From: Trichobilharzia szidati
Taxonomy: Eukaryota > Platyhelminthes > Trematoda > Strigeidida > Schistosomatidae
DNA: 64,000 nucleotides
Direction of reading: 5' to 3'
Assembly: GCA_944472155.2 (NCBI GenBank)
Contig: OX235271.1
Coordinates: 88,797,256 to 88,861,255 of the forward strand
Below are positions 1 through 12,578 of this stretch, in pieces (the stretch's first letter is position 1; every line of letters starts with the position of its first letter). A model generated the notes under the pieces. That model was not told the DNA's origin. It did no database searches and saw only the letters and a list, made by a program, of their open reading frames with translations. The position numbers and the translations under genes are program-made.

Positions 1-1149
1 ACCTCCAGATAATAAAACTGAAGTGGGTATTTTTTCAATCCCTGCGGCTATTACTTCTCATTTGCAGTTTGAAATAACGTGTAAGCAAGCACACATTGCT
101 TCGTTTAAATCATTTATGAAGACTAACACTCTTGACATTAGTCTTCCACAAAGGATAATAAAACTTGCACAGATTTGTTGCTTTGCATGCAACCAATATA
201 AAACAGACTTAGGAAAGAAATTTATTGTATAAGAAAGAATAGATAGTTTTTCATAAAAAGACTCAGAATTTGTCCCCCGTTAATATGTGGATTTGAACTG
301 AAAAGGATTCATACTCAGATAGTAGGGTTTGTGAGGATTGTAAATTAATTACAGTCGTTAGATTTTCGGCAGAAACCCATATCATTTAACTGGATGCTCA
401 TCAAAGGTAATGATGACGGCGACGCCATATCACAAGTTGACAGTGTTAGAATTCACACGTCACTGAATCCCAGCGCAGATGACTGAATGGTCAGCGAGTT
501 TGGTCCCGTAACCTGAAGCTTCCTGATGCAATCTCTGACTTGATCGTGAGTGAGTACTGCTTACGAGTCCTAGAATTTGATGGAACATCTCTCCAGTGTT
601 CTCTCAAGTTTACAATGACCTCTCTAATCGATCTTGGTTCATGACGAATATCCACTAATTGGAAAAGATCGTCGTATTCAGATCCACCTACTCTGTGCTA
701 GGGTTCTGTGCGTTTGAAAAAGTGGAATACCATTGCCTACAAGCATCTATTTTAGTGATGCTAGTTCTCACTTTAACCTCAATTATGAACACTTTTTTAA
801 ATCAGTCACTTTATATTGTGATACTGTGATGTAGATCAACACAAGAAATAAATTACTCCTCTAACGACTTCAACAGTTTCTAGAAGTGGGCTTTCTGATG
901 GACCTTACACACACCACTAATTGAACAGTCCGACGATTCGAGATTGATGGAGATTTCAAGGCAAAGTAAAAATAATTATGCGACACATGTGGCAAATAAA
1001 AATATTACCTTATAGTAACTAGAAACGTCTTTACTAGATTTCACTAAAGTTTAATATATGGTCGTAGCGAATGCCGTTATTTGTACTATGGTTACATGAA
1101 CATCTCTACATCACACTCAGTTAAGTGCATAGAATCAGTAAAATGATTC
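1..1149. other. No recognisable gene
   Basis: AT-rich sequence without a convincing ORF. The stretch about 400-620 (sites resembling 'ctgaatggtcagcgagt' and 'tccagtgttctctcaag') loosely recalls the SINE tails listed elsewhere but is too degraded to assign. Confidence 0.4.
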
Positions 1150-1150
1150 A

Positions 1151-1880
1151 ATGAAACAAAACTTTGTCATATTTTATGTCTGTATATCACAAACAGACCC
1201 AATGAATGTAACGACCGAAATTGGCCCGCTGTACTCCGAACGCGGGAAACCGATCTCTGAGTTCTACAGTAGAGCTGTCCAAGAATTCCTTCAGACACAC
1301 ACGGTCACAAAACGCTCCAAACACAGAAGAAGGATGATTATCTATGTGGCTCTGTTCAACAATAATATTAACATCAGAAACTCAAACATCAGTTATCTCA
1401 ACAGTGCCATTATGCAACTATACGGACAACGTAGCATTCCGAGTACAAAATGAGTACTGTAGAAGAAAATTAATTGTCCAAAATTCAACTGTAAGAAGCA
1501 CCTTAGAATCAGGTAGAATTTTCCAGACAACGTGGGATCAAAAACTCTTTTCACAAGAAGCACACACCAACAATTCCTGCAGACAGTCCAAGGTCAGAAT
1601 AACTTCGACTCACTCAAACAACACATTATCAGTATATCGCACAACCATAAACAGAATCACTAAAATTAGAGATTAAACAGGAATAAAGACAAATAATAAG
1701 CATCAAGTCAACAGATGATATTGAAATGTCAGAACAATGATAAACAGTTTAGGAGGAAAGCACATAGTAATTACAGATTCAGTTGAAACCTCCAAATAGG
1801 TATAAATATTGTAAATGGATCTTTCAGGATGGATTTTCTGAACAATTATTCCGTTACAATCAAGTTGATGAATTTCATTC
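1151..1880 (+). repeat. Degenerate repeat related to the Penelope-like fragment at 23490-24235
   Basis: The last about 350 nt share layout and short identical blocks with 23900-24235: 'gacagtccaaggtc', 'atattgtaaat' and a terminal 'attccg(t/c)tacaat'. Two overlapping short ORFs (1151-1453 and 1344-1676) show no domain I recognise and are probably chance frames within the old repeat. Confidence 0.35.
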
Positions 1881-1955
1881 AGTTTGCAACGCTTTCTGTA
1901 CATCTACATATATGCATCTAATACATCATGTTTTAATTTTTAATTTTAACAAAAT

Positions 1956-2355
1956 ATGATCACAAATCGTATCAAATACAGTAATGAATTCATTAAACGT
2001 TTTAAACCATATGACTTTCATGCATCTAATAAAACTAAGAGAAAACATCATGGTGGTTGGCAACGTGCTCTCAAACGGACACCATTATATCGCACAACTA
2101 TTCCTGTTATTGTCAGTTCAAACTGCCGTTCACCTCCCAACAAAATTATGCATCTCCAGTCTCTCTTATCATCCGATACTTATCACAATACGGCGATAGT
2201 CTCATTACAAGAAACATGACTCCATTATCTTTATGACGACAACGTGGTTTCTCCACATGGTTTTACATTGTTTAGACAAGATCGTATTTGCTCTAGAAAG
2301 AAAAGAGGTGGTGGAGTAGCAACCTTCATTCATTCTCAGTGGTAAACTTCAAATA
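1956..2355 (+). pseudogene. CR1-like endonuclease, N-terminal part
   Basis: Open from 1956 except for one TGA at 2217-2219, where a Trp is expected after LQET. Continues LHYLYDDNVVSPHGFTLFRQ and GGGVATFIHSQ before the SINE breaks the domain. LQET is the EN motif carrying the catalytic Glu. Confidence 0.7.
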
Positions 2356-2382
2356 ATGTATGTTTTTCTTTCTCTATTTTTT

Positions 2383-2565
2383 TTTTTGATTTACAGCTTG
2401 ATTCCACACCGTATTTTCAGTACAAGTATGGAATTTCCAGCATGGATATCGGTAGCCCAAATTCAGGCCGACCATAGATATCGGTTGTGCGCCGGCAGGG
2501 GATCGAACCCCGGACCATGTGCATGGTCGGCGAGAGTCCTAACCACTGTGCCACCGACGCACCGA
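2383..2565 (-). mobile_element. tRNA-derived SINE nested in the CR1-like endonuclease
   Basis: On the minus strand the head reads as a tRNA-like pol III promoter: A-box-like TGGCACAGTGGTTAGGA, then B-box GGGGTTCGATCCCC. A body follows with 'gatatctatggtcggcctg' and a tail ending 'gctgtaaatc' plus a run of A. A second copy of the same family is at 12386-12578. The insertion breaks the host ORF cleanly between GGGVATFIHSQ and VKYRP. Confidence 0.8.
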
Positions 2566-2570
2566 CTTTA

Positions 2571-4942
2571 TAGATTGTATTACAGTCAAATATCGTCCGA
2601 AACACTTATCCAAGTTTAAATACGTCTTCATCTCAAACATTTATGTTACTCCTGGCTGTTCTGCCTCAGATATATCTGACTTTGCGGATGAATTCACAGC
2701 ATTCGCTGTTACACATCTTGAAAACTCCTTATCAGTTGTCACTGGAGATTTCAATACCTGTGACTGTTCTTTTCTTGAATCATTAGGTCATGTCAATATT
2801 GTCAAATTTCCAACTCTACTTGATAAAACGCTGGATCTAGAATTTACTAATGATGCGGAAATATATAAAGCACACAGACGTGCTCTTATAATGAATTCTG
2901 ATCATTGTATAATTCGGATATTACCCAAAATATATAGCAGATATCACTCTAATATCTTCTCGAATCTCTCCAGAAAAACACAACAAAGATGTTACTCACA
3001 AGAAAACGTGCTCAAACTAAGACGTATGTTAAATGACACAAACTGGGATCTTTTCACTGAACACACACTGGATGATACTATTTCCAATCTGACTGACTAT
3101 CTTAAATTCTGCCTTGATGTATGCTGTCCAAAACAGATACTTTTCAAAAGAATGAACCGCTTCTCTTCCCCTCATCTCAAAAAGCTTCGAAGAGTAAAAG
3201 AGAGACTATACAAGACTAAGGATAAAGCTAGTCTCAGGAAGATAAACATCCAAATTAAATCCGAAATCAAGAGGCTAAACAATATTTATAATCAAAGAAT
3301 TTTGTCATGTAAAACTCCTGGGAACATGTGGAAGCTTTTCAAAGAAATTACAGGTTGTGGTAAGCACAGTTCTTGTGCCCCCTCTATTGATGTAAATACT
3401 CTTAATAGATCTTTTATCCGCCCTCCTAATGTACCTTTTAGCTTCAATGTAACAAATAACATGACCAGTGACTTTAATAGTTTTAAAACTTCTGATGTTC
3501 TTAAATGTTTAAAATCTCTTAAACCTTCCCAGAGTCTAGGCCCTGATGGTATACCTGCCATTGTCCTAAGGAAATGTGCTGATATTTTAAGTAACCCACT
3601 TACAAACATTTTCAACACTTCTTTTTCTAATAATGTTGTACCTTCTCTGTGGAAAGATATTAAAATCATCCCTGTACCCAAGTCAGGTTCTGGTAATAAT
3701 GTTAAATTTAGACCTATCGCTATTACCTCTCCTTTTTTGAAACTAATGGAGAAATTATTGTTGCTAAAACTTGTTCCTTCCCTAAAATTCTCAAACGATC
3801 CAAAGCAGTTTGCTTACAAACAGGGTTGAAGTACTTTAGACGCTGCTGCTGTGTTTCATCACAACATTGTATCCTCCTTAGACAAAGGGGTCAAGTATGT
3901 CCGTTGTACGTTCCTTGATTATACATCTGCTTTCGACTCTGTATCTAGAGGCCTATTGTTAAACAAACTTAGCCTTACACAAACTGAGCCCTGGGCTATC
4001 AACTGGCTACACTCGTACTTCTCTAATAGGATGCAGTACACGGTATATAATGGTGTATCTTCCTCCCCTTTGCTCACTGAAGCTGGAGTTCCTCAGGGTG
4101 CTGTTCTCTCTCCGTTTCCCTTTTCCTTCTTCTTACATGATTTACCTCTCTCAGATGAAATCAACTTCGTCAAATATGCAGATGACCTGTCTGTATCGTT
4201 TCCCATTAAGTCTCAGTCAGACTATTTCAAATTAAATAGCTTCATGTCGGACATCAGTCAGTGGTCTAAACTAAATGGTCTCATGCTGAACCCCTCAAAA
4301 TGCCAGACTACTGACTTCTCCCTTAGGCATAAACGAGATCTACAAATACTAGTAAGTCCTCATGAAGCCTGTAGCATTGAGGGGACTAAAATTGAAACTG
4401 AGTCTAATGCAAAATACTTCGGTCTAGTTCTGTCTTCCGACCTTACTTGGACATCTCATATTCTAACGATTTCTAAGAAAGTGTCCTGTCTAACCTACTA
4501 CATTAAGAAACTTAGACAATCTGGAATCACCCAACCTCTACTTTCACAATTTGTCAACTTTTGTATCTTACCTATTCTACTTTACTGCTCACCATTGGTC
4601 TTTCCTGGGCTAATGAAAAATGACTGTGCCATCCTGAGAAGGATGTTGAAGGTAGTTAGTAGGAATAGTGGTGTACAACTCAGTCAGCTCGTCACTACTT
4701 TAGTTGATAGGCATCTGAATACATACGAAAAATGGTCTAAAACCATACTCTCCGACCCTCAACACCCCCTCTATTCCCAACTCTCTCCTTGTATCTCATC
4801 AAGTAAAACCAGAAATCAGTATAAAATATTCTATGCTCGTACAACCAAGTACAGGAACTTAACGATACCGTACTTGGCCCGTGTTCTAAGCGACAGAGAC
4901 AATGTTAAGCGCGAAACCTATGACTTGCTTTGTTGTTAATAA
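2571..4942 (+). pseudogene. CR1-like endonuclease C-terminal part plus reverse transcriptase
   Basis: Frame resumes directly after the SINE (CITVKYRPKH...) and stays open to 4939 except for one TGA at 3827-3829 between FAYKQG and STLDAAA, where an Arg codon (CGA) is usual. EN residues GDFN and SDH and RT residues Asp (DYTSAFD) and YADD are all present. The two reading blocks at 2891-3829 and 3851-4939 are thus one gene with a nonsense mutation. The C-terminal RT connection domain runs to TAA at 4937-4939. Confidence 0.85.
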
Positions 4943-5324
4943 CATAATCTTAGGCTCTTTTATTTCTCTCTTATTTTGTATTCTATAGTGAACTCCTTCT
5001 CAAACATACTTAGCTACCTAAAATATTAACATTGGCTTCCTTTTTTGTACTTTACTGTATTCCTTCTTTTGTGTATCCACTGGTTCCGACTATATTAGCA
5101 CTATGAGTATTACAAAATTGTCCTGTCATTAACCGTCATGTAATTATTGGCTTTTGTGGTTGTTTTTTCTTATTTTTTTGTTTTCTTCAGCAATATTAAC
5201 TGACAATCATTGGTTGTGAACGCCATTGTCACCACCTTAAAATTTTGTATTATGCAGGATTACTCACACTACCACTACAAACACTGCATTAGACCTGACA
5301 ATAAAAAACAAAACAACAACCCTG

Positions 5325-6345
5325 AAATGTTATTTTATGATTGTTTAGAGTTGTTTCAACCAAATTAACTGATCATCTTGGCGATAAACATTCTTAAATA
5401 TCAGTTCATAACTTCTTGTATGACTATAGCTTTACTGTCACCATGCATAATCATATCATAGCTTCCACTACCCAATACTGAGTTATTATTATATGCTGTT
5501 TATTTTCCTTTCTACTTCTTGGTATTTTTTCGCATTTTTTAAAATTATTTTGTGTTTTTCCTGTTTTTTTTGCTGTTGGTGTCTTTATATTTATTTTTTG
5601 AAATACTCCTTTTAAACGTTTGATAAAATTAGATGCAAATATTGTAGATATGTGCTGAAAATTCCACACTGTACTACTTGTACTGTCTCTGGAATAAAGC
5701 AAATTATTACTGTTAATATTATTTGTAAAAGTGGATCCAAAATTAGGCTATGCCGGGATTTATTTTTTAAGAAGTTCATTCCTATGAATACTTCGACAAT
5801 CAAATAATCTATTCAAAGAAAAGAATATGTATGGATTGTGTATATTTTTTTCAAAATAACAATGAATTTGAGAACACACCTGTTCCAATTTATGAATACA
5901 TTGCTTTGGTTGTTGAGTTCCGGTCTCAGCGGGAACGTCGTCAATCACTGGAATGAAAGTAAATTTAACTGCTCGGTCCCAAATAGAATAGATAATGCCT
6001 TCCAAATCCTTCTGTTAGTAGCCATTTTCATTAATAACATGACTTTTGGACAGAATTACTTCATTTTTAGAGTTTCGAAAGAGTCTTTCATTCCCGAAGC
6101 TATTTTTTTAAATATCTTCTGTTACTGCTATTGAAAATCTATCCTTAGATGGGTAAAATAATACAAAAAAGAAATTCAAAAAGTAGTTAACTCTTCTCCA
6201 TCTGTCTAATTTTTCACTATTTATAATCTTACTTATGCCAAAGTACAAAATGTAATTTGAAATATGGGGATAGAGAATGTTAGGTGATCCATTTATTTTT
6301 ATGAACTGAGATTTTGTTAAATAGACGACAGATGGTGAATGTTTC
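5325..6345. other. No recognisable gene
   Basis: AT-rich, low-complexity tracts (T runs near 5510-5600). Several 60-98-codon frames on both strands overlap each other and show no domain. Nothing supportable beyond that. Confidence 0.4.
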
Positions 6346-6349
6346 CAAA

Positions 6350-6965
6350 TCACAATCTAAGAGAAGAATCTCAGCAAAATACACACTCCCTTCACATATC
6401 CAGGAAGCATCATTTCAACTACAAATGAGGATGTGAAAACCAGAATCGGGAAGGCAAAGCTGTTCTCAATCAATAAAGAAGCAGTTTGGAAATCTTCTGC
6501 ACACAGCATAAAAAAAGAAATGCTGATTTTCAACACCAATGTCAAGTCATCCAGTTTTTCTGTATGGGCCACGAAGAGCACCACTGTAGGCTTTCATCAA
6601 CACTTGCCTTCTGTGGCTCCATAGTGAAGATCAGATAGCTGGCTAGAAAGAATTATAAACTAGAAACTCTGGGAACAAAACATCCAAGAACCCATTGCAC
6701 AATATGTTGAAGAAAATGGAGATCGATCAGACACACGTTGAGGAGACTGTTGGATAAAACCGCGTGCCAAGCCATCGCTCGAGTGTATCCAGAATGGAAA
6801 ACAATGAGTGGGGCGTGGAATAGATCGTATGAGGAGGAGTTGTAAGCTCATGGGCAATCGTGGAGCCAGCTGAAGACGATTGCAGAGAATAGGGTGAAAT
6901 GGAGTTGTGCTGTTGAAGCCCTATGCCCCATTCGGAACGCAATGTGACTAGTAATAACATACGTA
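6350..6965 (+). mobile_element. RTE-like non-LTR element, 3' coding fragment
   Basis: Matches, block for block, the C-terminal part of the RTE-type protein seen at 18560-19190: first a KTRIGKAK / VWKSSAHSIK / IFNTNVKS stretch (6430-6560), later LRRLLDKTACQAIARVYPEW, then SWSQLKTIAENRVKW and EALCPIRN. Frameshifts and stops (for example TAG in the EEEL* block) show a dead copy. It lies just left of duplication copy A. Confidence 0.7.
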
Positions 6966-8344
6966 CGAGACAATTCAAGAGTAACCAATTATCTACAGAT
7001 ATGTGATAAATAAAATTTTAATAAATAGCTTTCAATAAAGTGGTTTTAAAAAAGTTTTTGAATCAATTTTTCTGTGTGAAAAAGTGAATTGTTTACTTTT
7101 GTGTGACGTGGCTTCCCTAATGACAACCACATATTGCAATGGAATTATTTATTGGCAACTTGATATACAGATATAGGCAAAATATGTCTCCTATATATAT
7201 TACTGTGTTACTTCTGTCTCCTGTTGTATACTTCTCTGGCTTCCTTTCATGCATTCCATGTTGTTTCACAAGATGATACGTACATATTTATGTCTGTATC
7301 TACATACTACTTATTAAGCTTGTGAGTAATATTTTGTGTCAGACTACAAGAACAAATAAACCTACCTTTCTTACAACTAGTGAAAATTTTCCAGTTAATC
7401 GGATCTTCGATATACAACGGCGGTCTGCTATAAATTCGGGCCCCCAAAAACCGTCCTTATTATAATGTATATTGCTGTTTCTCTTCACACTACCTAAATC
7501 TATAAAAGAATGACTTCTAATTGTATTGTCTACCTCCACGAGTGTTTAAAATGTTCACAGCCTCTTGATTCACATATTTCTAATTAATATGAGAAAAAGC
7601 ATAAATGTGGATGGCAGCTTATCCCAATACACTTGACAACTGTTCCTGAGATTTTTAACACAAACTGCCACTCCGTAGGAAATAAAACTAATCACTTGCT
7701 GTCTTTATTTGGCAGCCTGCTTGAATCTCTGGGCTACCGAAATTTCCATCCCAGACAATGCATCTGATTTTCTCTAGTTCTTGTTGTTATAATCATTCAG
7801 TTATATCCGTGGGTCTCCAAATATAATCGTGCACATTTTTAATTGGTCTGCAGCCCATAGTTGAGAATTTCTGTGGAACCAAAGAAAAAATACCGTAGTG
7901 GATTATTTTATTCTTTAGATCTTACATCACTGAGTCATATGATATACTGAAGATGGCTTTTTTACTTGAAACTCCTGGATGAAGAGTAAATATTATGCAG
8001 TAAACTATGCTGAAAATTTTGCATATTGTGTAAACTTATTGTGCATAATAAAGCTATTGTTATTATTCTTATTGAATCATTCACTTACGTCTTCGGATCA
8101 CAATACGTACTCGTACACTGTTTTTACTTGGATTTCAACTGAATGTTGTGGATTTCCTGATGGAGTTAGAGAAGAAATATTGTAATCGATTGGTTTGTGC
8201 TTCAGGTCAGACAAAGTTACGTCACGTGATCTGCTGTCAGTTATCATTTTACTTGAAGATGCCGAGAGAAGAGAATATATTACGCAATAAGTTCTGTAGA
8301 GAATTCTGAACATAGACTTTTAACTGTTTGACAAATCGTAAATG

Positions 8345-8520
8345 GTCGATGGTCTACGAGCTCGCCTTGTAACCAGAAGGCCTTGGGTTAAAACCCCGGT
8401 GGGTGAGTGTTGATGAAGAGTCCCAAACTAAGACGAAACAGCTATCCAGTACTCCCAGGTTTTTCAGTGGTTCTCTAACTGATGTCAGCTCATGATGAAA
8501 TCATCCATGCAATCAAATCG
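8345..8520 (+). mobile_element. tRNA-Thr-like SINE with hammerhead-like core
   Basis: Head resembles a tRNA with an anticodon loop CTTGTAA (Thr, TGT) and a degenerate B box (ggttaaaacccc). The downstream motif at 8405-8456 has the hammerhead order: TGATGA, a stem-II arm gtccc/aagac, GAAAC, and a closing 'ccagtact'. Relative to a hammerhead core there are 3 extra nt (AGA) between the core and stem II. The tail 'gttctctaactgatgtcagctcatgatgaaatc' type sequence is shared by all copies of the family. Confidence 0.75.
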
Positions 8521-10234
8521 TAACTGTATAACCACTTTTTCGAGCCTGTACGGAATATACGCAAAATATTCATGGCCGCCAATGTACAAATTAGTGGACT
8601 TCACTTAACCTTATTCTCAATTTGCCTTAAATTCCCTCTTATTTTTATTATTATCCCCTTTTGTGATTTCGAAGACTCCATCGAAAAAAATCTAGAAGGC
8701 AGTTATTTTGCTCAATGGACTGTACCCTCAATCAATCTTGTCTTTATCGGTATAGAATGAGGCAATAAAGTTCAAATATCTATCAAAATATATGACTTCT
8801 TTCTACAGACAGTCTTGCATCAGATTTTTTTATTATTTTCATATAATTTTATCACATAAAGTAGTAAATTCTCCTTGGTCATTTTTTGACTCAGGAGTAA
8901 ATTTGATCCTATGTACTAAAGAGTCGATTACATGTGAAGGAAAAAGTTATGTGTTTTGTCTTAAGCACAGAGAAATTACCACTAACGTATATCTACCATA
9001 TCTTTTGAGGCAGAATTAAATGCTTTAAGAGTTTAAATGTTCTAAAATATCACGTACATTATAACAAGTTACTTATTTTGACTATAAAAGCATCTTATCT
9101 TCCATCTGATTGTACTTGATTGATAACACTAATATTATTTCTGAATGTACATCATTTTATATTGATTTTTACTTAAACGTCTAATCAGTTTCACTCATGT
9201 ATATAAATGAAGTAAAAAGGTTGTGTGAGTGACTTGATATGATTATGAGTGGTAATAAATTGTGCTCGAAACGTCATCAGTTAATATTACTGTATAACAC
9301 TGTGTGATTTATCAAAATAAAATCTTATCTATAATGGAGTTAAACTCTACCACAGAGCCAAAGTTTTATACTGATATCAATGCTACTCCTTTTGTACATT
9401 TATATATTTTATCTTGGAATTTAAAAACTGCGGCGATAAAGTGAAAGTGAACTGTGAATGAGTTCAGGTTATGCAGTTAGGTCTTTTCTAACTTCTTTGA
9501 TATTGTAGTGGCCTGTTTTATTACTCATCATCGCGATATACTTTCATTGTGTAATTGTACTTCGATTTGTTTATTACTCTAAATCATGCATGTAAACAAT
9601 TGATACTTTTTGTACTCGCTCGATTTTTGAATTGTTGATTGCTGCAATAATACACTATCGTATTCCTTCGCAAGTGCCTTTTGAATTACGTTGTGGATGT
9701 CGAGTAATCACAACGTTAGGGCACAAATATAAACGCGAAGAAGTACTAAGATATGTGTATACTCTAATTCAGTCAAAATATAGCAGCAGCAACAATATCA
9801 ATACTGACTGTTGTATTAGTATTAAAGCTGTATACATCTAAACTTTTCTGTTATGCGTTGAAATGTCCACAATGATTGGTTTGATTTTGCGGGGCGAGGT
9901 TCCACTCATAACCTTAGAGGATAGTAACAACATAATACAGAGAAACGTTTATCTGGTTTCAATAATTTCTGTGATGAATTTTACAAATAAATAACACTCA
10001 GTGTAGATTTTTCACAAAATAAAACTATTCTAAGATTTTCATGCAATGGCAGACAACAGTTATGACAGTTATATTCGTGTTCTTTGCGATGAATCCATGC
10101 ATCATAAGCGAATTTGAACTTAATGTTTAATGATAATAAATCTTCAAATTCATCCTCTAGGTCAAGTTGAAGTGGAAACTGGTGCAAAGCATTGGTCGAG
10201 GATAACGAATTAACTAGGTTATAATTCACAGGTC

Positions 10235-10430
10235 TTAGAATTTTCGTCCCAAATGGCTGAATAGTCAGAGATCTTGGTCTCATTACCTGGAGTTCCCAGG
10301 TTCAGTAGCTGATGAGTTCGTAGGTGTCTGCCGCTGAAGAGTCACAAAAAACTAGGATGAAATAGACATCCAGTACTCCTTGATTTTCAATAATTTATCT
10401 AATTGATTTTGGTTAATGACGAAATCTACA
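10235..10430 (+). mobile_element. Degenerate copy of the Thr-like/hammerhead SINE
   Basis: Shares 'ctgaagagtcac', 'actaggatgaaata' and 'catccagtactcc' (10330-10380) with the family, and a tail 'aattgattttggttaatgacgaaatc'. The tRNA-like head is eroded. The same copy is at about 53030-53230 in duplication copy B, so it predates the duplication. Confidence 0.55.
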
Positions 10431-10477
10431 TTTAAATTAATCCGAATTCCTACAAAAACACGTCGAAATATTGAGAA

Positions 10478-10640
10478 ATATGTAACCGGAAGGTCCTGGG
10501 CTCGAATCCCGGTGGGTGTGTACTGGAGAAGAGTCTCAAGCTGGGACAAAATGGCTCTCCAGTACTACCAGGTTTTCCAAGGGTTCTCTAAACGAGGTCA
10601 GCACAGGACGAAATCCTGTAACCAATCGATCAAATCCCTA
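10478..10640 (+). mobile_element. tRNA-Thr-like SINE with hammerhead-like core
   Basis: B box (ggctcgaatccc) after 'taaccggaaggtcctg'; hammerhead-like block at 10518-10566 with 'ggagaagagtctc ... gggacaaaat ... ctccagtact', again with the extra AGA. The orthologous copy in B is at 53255-53410. Confidence 0.7.
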
Positions 10641-12385
10641 CAAACCAATACTTGAATATTATTCGTTAATTACAACATTTATTGATTTTTCAAAGAAGGA
10701 TAAATACAACACCGAATATGCATACACATATATTCATTCCTAGCATTTCAGATAGAACGTAGGATTCTAGCCTGAAGCACTGAATTTTCAGTAGCGATGT
10801 AGTTCTCAAGGGGTACGGTTACGTTTTTACCTCCCTTCTTTCTGACTTGAGTACCTGTTTGACTGATTTCGTAATTACTGCCAACAATATCATAAATTCA
10901 AATAAACAAACTTTATAAACTAGCAATGATTATTTCTTAAGGGAAATGGCGAAGTTAATTAAGCTATGTTTAGTTGTTCTCAAAATAAAAGATAGTGAAT
11001 ATAAATTTTAATTAGCTTCATTTCGAAATATTTTCCTCTCAGAATACAGTTATGTCTAACACTTGATGTCTCAGTTTCAACAATATGCTATCGCTGCCAG
11101 CTGTTACCACAGTTAATGCACGTTACTCTGTTTCGCTTAACATTTCGTACAATTTTTTTTAACAATAATACGCATTGATGTATTGCTTAAATAGGTGAAG
11201 CACACTTATCATATTCTTTTCAGATAAAATTTGATCGAATCTCAAATAAAAGGCGCAGGTTTTTCTCCTTCACTATTTATACTCCCCTCAGTCGGTGTAG
11301 CATCTGTATAAAATACCCCTCACCCATAGAAGAAATGGTTCTAAGAGTGCACTTGGACAGTTGCCGCAATGGAGATTTGAAGGTAATTGTGTTTTCTGAG
11401 CTGAATAGTTTCACTGTGAAGCTTTCACTGCCTTTACAAACAACATATTCAGAGTAAACTTCAACATGAAATGAGGTTTTAGGATTCTTCACGATTATAT
11501 TATCTGTTTCTACTTATGACTTTCAGCGTAACAGGCTGATACCGAAGATCTTCTCAACCTCTCGACCAATTATATTAGTTCAATTTATCTTATTCACCTG
11601 TTGGTTGATACTCTGTTCATGTGACTTTCTTTTTATTACTTTATGCATCTGATCTATACTATTGTATCTACTGATTGCAGATTTGTTTGATTACGGCGCC
11701 TCTAAAAGCTCGCTGGCATTTCCCGTGTTTTTCTATCTATGACTTAACCACTTTCCCAGTCGAATCGGTGTCCGTGGTTGCCCACAAGCCTTGATAAGAG
11801 AGGATGAGTGTATTTCATTTTTACAGCGAGACTGTGTTCATAGGTAAAAAGATGCAGAGGGCGTTCACTGTTTGGGTAATATCTATTCTAAAAAGTTAAG
11901 ACATTCTCATAGTGATTTCAGGGAAAATGTGTGTATATGTGTTGGGCCTGTTTCCTCCATGCTTTCATTCTATGATTAGATTTTATCGCATCGGTTCAGG
12001 ATAAACATGTTTTGATGGAGTGTATTAGTCATATTTTTCTACGGAAGACAGTCAAAAGATATTTCACCTCTGCTCTCCTCAAGGTGGGAAGGTTTCAGCG
12101 TGTTATGGCTCTTCTAAATAACGTTTCATTCCATATATGCGAGCTGTCAGCAGGATATAGTTGTATCTCACTGAATACTGATTTGTGCAAAAGTGCATAA
12201 ATCAGTTTCCCATTGTTTCAAATTCCGCAGAGTTAGTCAGCAGTTTACTAAAATTAACCGAATGCAGACGGCTTGAATGTGCCTATGATTAGTAAACGAC
12301 TTCCTATATGCTGCTCTTCATTATGAAACGAATATTTCAAGAAAGGACCGAAGATTTAACAAAGTGATGCGTTGTTGGCAGTTGT

Positions 12386-12578
12386 GTGTCGGTGTCACAG
12401 TGGTTAGGACTCTCGCCGACCATGCACATGGTCCGGGGTTCGATCCCCTGCCGACGCACACCTGATATCTATGGTCGGCCTGCAAAATTTGGGCTACCGA
12501 TATCACATGCTGAAAATTCCATACCTGTACCAAAAAATACGGTGTGGAATCAAGCTGTAATCACAAAAATTTTAAAAA
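12386..12578 (+). mobile_element. tRNA-derived SINE, present only in duplication copy A
   Basis: Same family as 2383-2565, here on the plus strand: GTCACAGTGGTTAGGACTC (A box), GGGGTTCGATCCCC (B box), body 'gatatctatggtcggcctg', tail ending 'caagctgtaatcac' and an A-rich run. The matching point in copy B (about 55205) has no insertion, so this copy landed after the duplication, or the two copies are alleles that differ for it. Confidence 0.82.

Larger units (their letters stand above)
1950..5320 (+). mobile_element. CR1-like non-LTR retrotransposon (SR1-type), inactivated
   Basis: Single-ORF element encoding an apurinic endonuclease (EN) followed by reverse transcriptase (RT). EN: VSLQET around 2200, GGGVATFIH around 2310, then after a SINE insertion YVTPGCSASD, TGDFNT (about 2741-2758) and NSDH (2894-2905). 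RT: GPDGIP, VPKSG, FRPIAITS, DYTSAFDSVSR, GVPQGAVLSP and the catalytic YADD at 4175-4186. The 3' UTR runs to an A-rich end near 5310. Lesions: TGA at 2217-2219, the SINE at about 2370-2565, TGA at 3827-3829. Apart from these the frame is open from 2571 to 4939, so the copy is fairly recent. The CR1 assignment is from motif spacing and resemblance to schistosome SR1; phylogeny would settle the family. Confidence 0.85.

Noticed and set aside
3292..3681. Minus-strand ORF of 129 codons
   Set aside because: It is the antisense shadow of the CR1-like reverse transcriptase.
8572..8760. 62-codon ORF with a close partner at 51002-51190, possibly a conserved small protein
   Set aside because: The four nucleotide differences change three residues, and identity is no higher than in flanking non-coding sequence. 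The sharing is explained by the segmental duplication.
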